In this document: piece by piece, positions 6,972-14,053 of the stretch
How positions within the stretch are numbered: the first letter of the stretch is position 1
Layout: every line of letters starts with the position of its first letter
DNA from: Pseudomonadota bacterium
Lineage (GTDB): Bacteria > Myxococcota > UBA9042 > PHBI01
Assembly (NCBI GenBank): GCA_005772945.1
Contig: SXIE01000243.1
Span: forward strand, 1 to 15,950
Reading direction: 5' to 3'
DNA length: 15,950 nucleotides
Notes under the pieces: model-generated
Seen by the model: the letters and a program-made list of their open reading frames with translations, nothing else
What the model was told of the DNA's origin: nothing
Database searches by the model: none
Translations under genes and position numbers: made by a program

Positions 6972-9900
6972 ATGAGAACACGACGTCTCCTCGTGCCTGC
7001 ACTCGTCGTCTCCGCCCTCGGCTTCCACTGCGACCACGACGAGCGCGTCGCGGTCGAGGGCAGCCCCGGTCCGGCGGCGACCCGTTCCGACCCCTCGGGC
7101 GACCCCTTTGGCGAAGCGTTCAAGACGCTCGCGCTGTCCGCCAGCTGCCAAGCGGACTTCCCGGCGTTCGACAACGTCCCCTACAGCAGCATCACGCGCA
7201 CGACGACCGGTGCCAAGGCGGACTACAAGCTCGCGGCCAAGACGACCCAGTGCGGCGGCCAATCGGACGGCAAGACGACCGACCTGGATCGGGATGTGGT
7301 CTTTCAGTTCGTGGCGCCCGCGGAAGCGACCTACCGCTTCACCATCACGCCGACCTCCGGGTTCGCGTCGGGCCTGCGGGCGTTCCTGGTCCCGGCGGAC
7401 ACCTGCGCGCCGGTGCCTTCTCTCATCGCGAGCTGCGCCGGTGGCGCCGCCAACACGAAGCTCGCGCCGCTCACCTTCGCGACGACCAGCGCGCTCGCCC
7501 GCGACCAGGTCGTCTTCCTGGTGGTCGAAGGCGTCGCCGCGAAGACGGGCAACTTCAAGCTCGGGGTGGCGGTCGATGCGGCCGCCTGCCAAGGCCCGAT
7601 CACCCCCGCCGAGATCCCGGAGGGCGGGGACGCGCGCCTGGCCGACGGGCGCGGCGCCGAATTCACCTTCCGCCTGAACGGCGTGATCGGCTGCCGCAGT
7701 TCGACGTGTGCCAACGAGTGGCAGGGCTTCACGCGCGACCGGTGGGCGGCACTGCTCAGCGACCCCTTCGACAGCCTGACGATGTCGCTGCACCTTCTGG
7801 CCAGGATTCGCCTGCGCTCGAAGATCACCGGCGATGTCTTCTATCCCAAGGACAGCGCCGTGGCGGCCGAGCGCGCGTGGCCCATCTTCGGCTGGATCTT
7901 CGGGAGCCCGCTGTTCAAGGCCGATCAGCACCTGGATCCCGTCAACGCGTTTCGCGCCGACCTCCCGTTCACCGTCTTCGAGTACGCCCGCAGGGCGCAG
8001 GGAACGGGCGATTCGTTCGACCAGCTCGACCGCGTCGGAAGCCGCCTCGGCCTCGAGAACTGGGCCATGCCCATCGACGCGAACACGGCGGACGCCGGAT
8101 ACGCCAAGATGGCGGTGACGACCTCGGCGCTTTTCGGTCTGACGTGGCGGAGCGGTGACGTCCTCCTCGACGGGTCGCGCGCCTCCAAACTCCTGCAGAC
8201 GCCGGAGTTCGAGTACAGCGACATGGACCAAGCGTTCGGCGCCAACCTCGGGCCGCGCTACCTGGCGAGCGCGTGTCGGCGGCGGCCCGACAGCTACCTG
8301 AGCGCGGATGCCGGCCAGGAGCGGATCGGGACCAGCCTCGAAGGCTTCGGCGACAACGACGGCGCTCATGGAGGCGCCCGGCTCTCATCAGGTTCTGCCG
8401 CGGTCCCGCACCCCAGCTCTCCCAGCCTCAAGCACGTCTTGAGGACCTGCGCCGCCGATCCCGCCTGCACCGCCTTGGCACCGGCCTACAAGCTGGCGGC
8501 CGCCATCGTCGCGAACTGGAGCTCGCGCGAGTCGGCCGTCGCGCTGGACGTCCAGCGCATCGACACCCTCTACGCGATGCGCGATCACGGCTTCCGCCGT
8601 GCCTGCGCCGCCAACGACGTGGCCGCCTTGGGTGCGCACGCCGTGGCGGCGGGCGACACGCTGAAATACTACCCGCCCGGGGACGCGGACATCGGCTCGG
8701 CCCCCGCACCGGTCAAGTGTGCCGCCGAGGCGGCCGGCAAGGTCGTCGACTTCGCCCGCGAGTTCTGGAATCCGGCGCCAGCCGGCACGGGCTCGTCCCT
8801 CTCGCTGAGCGAGCTCGCATGCTTCGAGCTCAACCCGGGCTCGGCGCAGACCGCCCTGGCGGTGGCCGACGGTCTCGGCCGGGCGATCGACGGGCTCGAC
8901 CTCGACGGCATCAGCGCCGACGCCTGGGGCACGCCCTATCGGCACTGGACCCTGCCGGCGAACCGCGAACTCGTGAGCAAGACCGACTATGCGTGCACGA
9001 GCGCGAGCACGTGCGGCTTCGGTCAGGCCTGTCTCGCCCCTCCGGACGCGGCCCACGCCAACGCCTTCGCGTGCCCGGATCCGAATCCGGGCGGGACCCC
9101 GTGCAAGTGCCAATGTGCCAACGACGCCCAGTGCCCGGCGGGCTCGCAATGCGTGGCCGGCGCATGTACGGGCCTCATGGCCAAGGCGTCCATCCAGGCC
9201 GTCCCGTGGCGCGAGAACGGAGTCCAGCGCACCCTCATGACCCTCGCTGACGGCAACGGCGGAACCGCCCACAAGCGCCTCCCGTATGACACGGGCGCGA
9301 CACCTGCGCTGGCCTTCCAAAACGATTGGATCGAGCTGACCAAGCGCGTTCGCAAGCGGCTCGCCTGCTCGGCCAATCAGGACCCGTCGAGCTGGCTGCC
9401 GAACATCAACACGTCGATGAACTACATGAGCCAAGCCGATTCTCCGGCCCGCATCGGCCTGGGCTGGACCCAGTGGATGAGCGAGCTGGAGCTCCTTTTC
9501 GGGTCCGGCGCGTGGCACGAGAAATTCAACGTCCTGCGGGTCAACGACGCGCACCAACGACTCGCCGCGTTCCAGTCCCTCTTCGCCGCCCACAGCGCGG
9601 CCAAGCACGGCAACCGCGCGCACATGATGATCTCGTACTTCAATTACCAGGACGGCGATCCGGACTACGACGCCAGAAACAACGACGCTGGGGACGAGGC
9701 CAGCTACGTCTTCGGCCTCGCCCCCGGGGAGAACTTCGAATCGGGACTCGTGAACTACCTGCTCGCGGCGGACCGCCACAACGGCGCGATGAAGCTCGAG
9801 CTACAGCGCCGGACCGAGAGCAACGCCGTCGCGGGCGACGACGAGACCATCTCATACGGACGCCTCACGACGCTCCTCGACCCCCATCCTGTGGCCCCCG

Positions 9901-10652
9901 GCCTCCGGAGCTGGCTGCGCGTCTTCCTCGACCTGCGCCTCGGCCTCGGCGAGATGCGCGACGTCGCCAACATCACGGGCCCCATCTGGCAGAACCCCGG
10001 CGAGTTCAACCGCTCGACCATCAACCCCGGCCAAGCCTGCAACCGCCCCGGCGACATCTGCCGCAACGAGAACGCGTGGCAGGATCGCTATAGCCTCCTC
10101 TACACGCGGGGCGGCGACGGACTCGCCCTCCGCAACCTCCTCGCGCCCGTCGCGGGCGGCGCCAACGATCTCTATGTGCAGCTGCCGTGGGCACCCGCCA
10201 GCGGTGGATCCTGGCTCCATTACTACCTGCCGGGGTGGGACTCGAACGCGACCACGACCGTGCCGCTTCACCGCGCCTGCGACAGTGCCGTGCCCGGTGG
10301 CGTCGGCGCCTTCGTCGAGTCCTTCGTCGGGGCGGCTGACGGCGGCAGCGGCGGCGAGTTCATCCGGATCCCCGCGGGCCAGAGCGTGCTGCTCGTCAGC
10401 GCGAATGCGCTCATGTCGCCCGAGGCCTGCACCGTCACGCCGGTCGAGGGCGCCGCGCGGCCGCACGCGGCGGGGGACCTCCAGGGGATCCCGGAGGGAC
10501 GCATCATCCGCGACAAGACGCTCCTCACGAGCAACATCCCGTGGACCGAGGACCCGGCGTCCCTGGTCGGAACGTGGCCGAGCCTCGACGGCGATGGCGA
10601 CGGGGTCGCGACCAACTTCGACGTGAACGACGCGAGCGCGGCGGTGCAGTAG
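6972..10652 (+). CDS. large exported protein with a PPC-like domain, unknown family
   Basis: 1226 residues. It starts at the ATG at 6972; no clear Shine-Dalgarno. Residues 1-19 are a signal peptide; the Cys at 20 (L-G-F-H-C) is not a standard lipobox, so lipidation is uncertain. Residues about 105-205 look like a bacterial pre-peptidase C-terminal (PPC) beta-sandwich (D-V-V-F-Q-F-V-A-P-A-E-A-T-Y-R-F-T-I, ending V-V-F-L-V-V-E-G). About 210-670 is an unrecognised region rich in Trp and aromatic residues. About 670-735 is a Cys-rich tag with about ten Cys (C-G-F-G-Q-A-C, C-K-C-Q-C, Q-C-P-A-G-S-Q-C), a disulphide-rich module seen in myxobacterial surface proteins. About 740-1200 is unrecognised. 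The end D-G-D-G-D-G-V-A-T-N-F-D-V-N-D is a calcium-binding type. Function unknown, surface or secreted. No protease active site was recognised. Confidence 0.85.
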   Translation: MRTRRLLVPALVVSALGFHCDHDERVAVEGSPGPAATRSDPSGDPFGEAFKTLALSASCQADFPAFDNVPYSSITRTTTGAKADYKLAAKTTQCGGQSDGKTTDLDRDVVFQFVAPAEATYRFTITPTSGFASGLRAFLVPADTCAPVPSLIASCAGGAANTKLAPLTFATTSALARDQVVFLVVEGVAAKTGNFKLGVAVDAAACQGPITPAEIPEGGDARLADGRGAEFTFRLNGVIGCRSSTCANEWQGFTRDRWAALLSDPFDSLTMSLHLLARIRLRSKITGDVFYPKDSAVAAERAWPIFGWIFGSPLFKADQHLDPVNAFRADLPFTVFEYARRAQGTGDSFDQLDRVGSRLGLENWAMPIDANTADAGYAKMAVTTSALFGLTWRSGDVLLDGSRASKLLQTPEFEYSDMDQAFGANLGPRYLASACRRRPDSYLSADAGQERIGTSLEGFGDNDGAHGGARLSSGSAAVPHPSSPSLKHVLRTCAADPACTALAPAYKLAAAIVANWSSRESAVALDVQRIDTLYAMRDHGFRRACAANDVAALGAHAVAAGDTLKYYPPGDADIGSAPAPVKCAAEAAGKVVDFAREFWNPAPAGTGSSLSLSELACFELNPGSAQTALAVADGLGRAIDGLDLDGISADAWGTPYRHWTLPANRELVSKTDYACTSASTCGFGQACLAPPDAAHANAFACPDPNPGGTPCKCQCANDAQCPAGSQCVAGACTGLMAKASIQAVPWRENGVQRTLMTLADGNGGTAHKRLPYDTGATPALAFQNDWIELTKRVRKRLACSANQDPSSWLPNINTSMNYMSQADSPARIGLGWTQWMSELELLFGSGAWHEKFNVLRVNDAHQRLAAFQSLFAAHSAAKHGNRAHMMISYFNYQDGDPDYDARNNDAGDEASYVFGLAPGENFESGLVNYLLAADRHNGAMKLELQRRTESNAVAGDDETISYGRLTTLLDPHPVAPGLRSWLRVFLDLRLGLGEMRDVANITGPIWQNPGEFNRSTINPGQACNRPGDICRNENAWQDRYSLLYTRGGDGLALRNLLAPVAGGANDLYVQLPWAPASGGSWLHYYLPGWDSNATTTVPLHRACDSAVPGGVGAFVESFVGAADGGSGGEFIRIPAGQSVLLVSANALMSPEACTVTPVEGAARPHAAGDLQGIPEGRIIRDKTLLTSNIPWTEDPASLVGTWPSLDGDGDGVATNFDVNDASAAVQ

Positions 10653-10680
10653 GACGGTCTCCGCGCCGGGGCGGCGGTAC

Positions 10681-11718
10681 CTACCGGTCCGCTCCCGGCG
10701 CCGGGTGGCAACCTCCGGCGGCGTCGTCCTGCTTCTTCTGCTGCTCTGGCGTGAGCGGGGCCGGCGGCGGGAACTCCGGGGGTTTCTCCGTGCCCATGCT
10801 CACGCGCAACGCCTTGAGCCCATCGGCGAGCGACGTCTTCTGCGCCGGGTCTTTGTGGTCGTGCTTGGGAGCCGCGAGTTTCACCTGACAGCGCGTCGGA
10901 AAGACCTTGATGACGACGCCGCTCAGGGACTCGGTCTCCAGACCCTCGAACTGCCCCAGCGCCGCGAAGCCGACCTTCATGCCGTGTTTCTCGCCGCGGT
11001 ACACGTAGATGACGTCGCCACCGAACACGAAGTCGGCGCCCGGCTTGAGCTCGAGGAAACCGCCGGCGGGCGCGGGTGCGGGCGGCGCGGCCGCATCGTC
11101 GCGCTGCACGGACGCCTTCATCTGCACGCCGGTGCCGCCGCTCATCTGGTTCAGGATCGGCTCGGCCGACCTCCCGGCGACGACCGCGTCCGCGACCCTG
11201 TCCGCATGCTGCTCGTAGCCATCCCCCGACTGGCCGACGCCGCCCGCAAGCGACACCCCGCCCCGCTGCTGAACGACGTGCGCGGCTTCGTGCGCCGCGG
11301 TGTGCAGGTCGGGCCCGCCTTTGAAAGCGATCTTGTCGTCGGTCGCGTAGGCGGCCGCGCCCATGCCGTCGCACGCAGCGCTCGCGTCTCCGCCCGAGTA
11401 GGCCTTGACGCCCGAGACGTCGTGGCCGCCGAAGCTCTTTTGGATCGCGCCGAGATGGGGCAGCGATCCCCCACCGCCGCGCGTGCCGGCCTCGGCGTGT
11501 TGATGCACCGCCTCGGCCGAGGCCTGGACGTTGCCGCGCATCTGCACCGCGGCGGCCGGCGCGAGCATCGCCTCTTGCTGGGCGAAGTCCTTGCCCGCGA
11601 GCGACTGCTTGAGCTGCACCGCATGCCCGGACGACGTCGACGACGCGCCGCCGGAGATCGATGCGGGCTTCTGTTGCACAGGCTGAGTGGTTGGGGTGGC
11701 GGGCGTGGTGATGGACAC
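10681..11718 (-). CDS. DUF4157 putative metalloprotease with a conserved leader
   Basis: 345 residues. I prefer the GTG at 11718 (M-S-I-T-T-P-A-T-P), because GAGG lies 6 bases upstream; an ATG at 11730 adds four residues and has no such site. Residues 1-80 are a low-complexity leader with F-A-Q-Q-E-A-M-L-A-P (45-54). Residues 80-195 are the DUF4157 domain: R-G-G-G-G-S-L-P-H-L, K-A-Y-S-G-G-D-A, A-Y-A-T-D-D-K-I-A-F, the zinc motif H-E-A-A-H (143-147), and Y-E-Q-H-A-D-R-V-A-D, whose Glu169 is the likely third ligand. Residues 196-207 carry V-Q-M-K-A-S-V-Q-R-D. After a Pro/Ala linker, residues 220-310 form an unrecognised beta-rich domain, then a Pro-rich tail. DUF4157 proteins are known near extracellular contractile injection systems. 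There is no signal peptide, consistent with a route other than Sec. Confidence 0.85.
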   Translation of the reverse strand: MSITTPATPTTQPVQQKPASISGGASSTSSGHAVQLKQSLAGKDFAQQEAMLAPAAAVQMRGNVQASAEAVHQHAEAGTRGGGGSLPHLGAIQKSFGGHDVSGVKAYSGGDASAACDGMGAAAYATDDKIAFKGGPDLHTAAHEAAHVVQQRGGVSLAGGVGQSGDGYEQHADRVADAVVAGRSAEPILNQMSGGTGVQMKASVQRDDAAAPPAPAPAGGFLELKPGADFVFGGDVIYVYRGEKHGMKVGFAALGQFEGLETESLSGVVIKVFPTRCQVKLAAPKHDHKDPAQKTSLADGLKALRVSMGTEKPPEFPPPAPLTPEQQKKQDDAAGGCHPAPGADR

Positions 11719-11782
11719 GATGAGCCTCATGTGGACCGAGCCACAGACGAAACGTGCGCGACGAACGCAACCCCCGCCACCC

Positions 11783-11811
11783 TTTCTAGGCGATTTGCGC
11801 GCCACGAACAA
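11783..11811 (-). promoter_or_regulatory. weak candidate promoter for the DUF4157 gene
   Basis: On the minus strand, TTGTTC (11811-11806) is followed 17 bases later by TAGAAA (11788-11783), with AT-rich sequence between. That gives 3/6 and 4/6 matches to the -35 and -10 consensus. It lies 65 bases upstream of the GTG at 11718, in the 119-base gap after the upstream lipoprotein gene. Weak; sigma usage in this organism is unknown. Confidence 0.25.
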
Positions 11812-11837
11812 CCATGGCGACGCATGCTCTCGGAGGC

Positions 11838-12842
11838 TCAATCGCCGCGGAGCTGGATCGATCCGACCGCACCGGTACAGGCGACGCGCACCGGATAGTG
11901 GACCGCACCGTTATCCAAGCGCACCGCGTAGGGGTCGCTGTCGGCGACGATCTTGATTTTCGGGATCTCTTTCTTGGTCCCGAGCCGCGCGAGATTGACG
12001 CAGGCGGCCTCCCGTTGACCGCCGTCGGTCGAGCGAAGCACCCCCAGCGCGAGCGGGATGCCTTCCTTGCACTGCGAGTTCGCAAAATAGAAGAGCAGCG
12101 CGTAGGTCTCGGTGACGTCATCCTTCGCGGTCAGCGCTTTGGCCAGCGGGGCACACATGGCGGTGTTCTTCTCGCGCTCCAGCCACTCCCCCAGGTTCGC
12201 GCGCAGGCTCGGCTTGGGCATACTGAGGTAGTCGGTCAGGGCGGCGACGACGTTCGCGCCGCCCGCTTGGAGGCCCGCCAGGATCGTGACGCCGATTCGG
12301 GTGTCGCCTTTCGCATAGGTCTTGCCGACGAGCGTGCCGAAGAGCGTCGCATAGTCGCCGCACGTGTAGAGCTTCTTGGCGACGGTCGCGAAGTCCTGTT
12401 GCAGCCTGAATTTGTCAGCGTCGAACGCGGCGTCGACCTTGGCGCCCAGTCCGGCGCACGGCGCGTCGGCGAGCTCCTTCACGGCGCCCCCCTGTTCGAT
12501 TCGCTCGCAGGCCGCGCCCTTGGCAGACTTTCCGTACGACGTGAGGCGGTACTCGTCATCCGGGGTCGCACAGATCGACTTGAGGTACGCCGTGTCGCCG
12601 CTGTCGTAGGCCCAGCTCACGGCATTCTTACACGCGTCGTAGCCTTCATTGCCGGTGGTGTCGTCCGGGAACCGCGTCTTCCCGACGCACATGTCCCAAT
12701 TGAAATGATAGTCCTTGGCGTCGTTGGCTTTCTGCATCTCAGCGCGCGTCGCGGTCGAGGGCACGAGGCCCCCGAAGATCGATCAGCCTGCGATGGCGAG
12801 TGCGGAAAATGGGGCGACACAGAGCATCAGACGCTGCGGCAT
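11838..12842 (-). pseudogene. Cys-rich lipoprotein gene with TGA at the lipobox cysteine
   Basis: The reading frame from the ATG at 12842 to the TGA at 11838-11840 is 334 codons, with one internal TGA at 12783-12785 (codon 20). The ATG has a strong GAGGTG site (12846-12851). Codons 1-19 read M-P-Q-R-L-M-L-C-V-A-P-F-S-A-L-A-I-A-G, a lipoprotein signal whose I-A-G should be followed by Cys; TGA sits exactly there, one base from TGC or TGT. The following 314 codons are intact, with about ten Cys, suggesting a disulphide-bonded periplasmic protein. The last 90 residues look HEAT-like (Q-R-E-A-A-C-V-N-L-A-R-L-G). If TGA is a stop, only a 19-residue peptide is made. A GTG restart at 12764 would give a cytoplasmic 308-residue protein. 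Sequencing error, recent nonsense mutation and read-through remain possible. Family not recognised. Confidence 0.7.
12755..12775 (-). other. hairpin just after the in-frame TGA
   Basis: Starting 7 bases after the TGA on the minus strand, TCGGGGGC (12775-12768) can pair with GCCCTCGA (12762-12755) around the loop CTCGT, giving 8 pairs with one G-T. This is roughly where a bacterial selenocysteine insertion element would lie, but the loop lacks a G in its first two bases and GC-rich DNA forms hairpins often. It also overlaps the GTG at 12764. Recorded as structure only. Confidence 0.3.
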
Positions 12843-12951
12843 AGGCACCTCGTGAGTTGGGCCGCGGCATGCCGCGGGTTTTCGCGGAAAGGTCTCACGG
12901 GAGCCGGGAGTGCGCAAACCGGCCAGGTCGCCCCCCGCGCTCAGCGATAAA

Positions 12952-12971
12952 GCTTGCACCGCCGTGCAAGC
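12952..12971 (-). terminator. terminator-like hairpin
   Basis: GCTTGCAC and GTGCAAGC form a perfect 8-base stem with a 4-base loop, followed on the minus strand by TTTATCG. It lies about 20 bases after the TAG at 12992-12994, the last stop of the decayed minus-strand gene, and just upstream of the lipoprotein gene starting at 12842. The T-run is short, so termination strength is uncertain. Confidence 0.5.
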
Positions 12972-12991
12972 CATCCGGGCGGCGGCGCTCG

Positions 12992-14053
12992 CTAGCGCGC
13001 TCGGGCGGGCGCTCGCGAAGACGCCGCCCCTCCATGTGGGAGAGGTCCCACGCTCGCATCAGGGCCGCGCAGGAAGGCGACGGTCGTGGCCGCGGCGAAG
13101 CGCGCCACGCGCGTACCCCCGCGATACAGAGACCAGGCACGTCCTCGGCGTGGATCGTCCAGAGCCCACCCGGCCCCTTGCGCCACGCCAAGAGGTTTCG
13201 CACCACCGGTCTGGCCACGCACGCCCTCATCAGGGCGCGTGCCGTGCCTCCCGCGTACCCGAAGAACCCCCACGCGATGACGTACAGAGGCGGCGTCTGG
13301 GACACCCAGGTGCTTTCCTCGAACGTGAAGAACGCGTCCCCGACCTCGGGCGGCCATTCACTCGACGCGCCTCCTGGCCCCGCGCAATGGAGTCCCACGC
13401 GTTCCCCCCACGCCTCGCCTAGTGCGTCAGGCATCGGCGCGCGCTTCGCCGGCGTCAACGCGTAGCCGCTCGGGCACGCGAGCGAGGGTCCCTCCGGCGC
13501 CGCGCGCGTCACGGCGGCAACGGGCGGGCGCTCCGACATCACGGTCGCGGCGGAGGGCTGCGCGCGCGGGAGGACCTGGGCGTAGACCCACGTCTCGCAC
13601 CAAACACCATCCTCCCCGCCCCCGCCCGCACAGCGGCCGAGCCAGACCTCGGGCGCGGCCTCGGTGCCTGCGACGTTGAGGTCGCTCAGGGTCGGCTCTT
13701 GCGCGCGGGTTGGGGCACCTCGGGGCGACGAGGTCCCCTTTTCCGGGCAGCTTCGCGTGCCTGGTGACGACGAGGTCCAGCTGTCCGCGCGGCGTAGGGC
13801 GGCGCGCGGCGACGAGGTCCGCGCGTGGGCGCAAGATGACGCGCCGTGCGCCTGCGTGGTCAGGTTCCGCGTGGACCGCCAGCGACGCCGAGGACGCCTG
13901 TGGATACCGCACCTTGACAGGCTGACGGCGCGGCTCAGAATGGTCGCACCCGCAGGTTCCGTCGTCCGCGCGTACCGTCATCGCGAGCCCTGGGGTGCAG
14001 CGAGGGTCCATGACGTCTGTCCGGTCATCGAGCACCGCAAAATCTTCCACCAC
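12992..14053 (-). pseudogene. frameshifted remnant of a Cys-containing protein gene
   Basis: Protein-like sequence on the minus strand moves between three frames. About 14053-13820: M-V-E-D-F-A-V-L-D-D-R, R-C-T-P-G-L-A-M-T-V, G-T-C-G-C-D and V-R-Y-P-Q-A-S-S-A-S. About 13735-13120, second frame: L-N-V-A-G-T-E-A-A-P-E-V-W-L-G-R-C, V-W-C-E-T-W-V-Y-A-Q-V, P-P-L-Y-V-I-A-W-G-F-F-G-Y-A, G-L-W-T-I-H-A-E-D-V-P. About 13115-12992, third frame: A-R-F-A-A-A-T-T-V-A-F-L-R-G, ending at TAG 12992-12994, near a terminator-like hairpin. The first shift falls within the 42-bp repeats. The second frame alone is open to 12895 from an ATG at 13542 or beyond. It could be a short intact gene, but the upstream protein-like sequence in another frame argues for decay. 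Family not recognised. Its 5' end overlaps the start of the divergent CHAP gene. Confidence 0.4.
13725..13820. repeat. three 12-bp motifs at exact 42-bp spacing
   Basis: GCGACGAGGTCC (13725-13736), ACGACGAGGTCC (13767-13778) and GCGACGAGGTCC (13809-13820) are each 42 bases apart. The sequence between them is more diverged. 42 bases is 14 codons; in one minus frame this gives repeats ending D-L-V-[AV]-[APT]. This looks like an old tandem repeat within the decayed gene. Confidence 0.6.

Noticed and set aside
8388..9779. 463-residue minus-strand open frame inside the large exported protein gene
   Set aside because: Mirror of the plus-strand codons; no ribosome site and no recognisable domain.
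10653..10680. Intrinsic terminator between the two convergent genes
   Set aside because: Only a four-base stem is possible and there is no T-run on either strand.
12755..12785. Firm selenocysteine call at the TGA
   Set aside because: The hairpin loop does not fit the usual bacterial element, and Cys-to-stop mutation or sequencing error explains it more simply. Kept only as an alternative.
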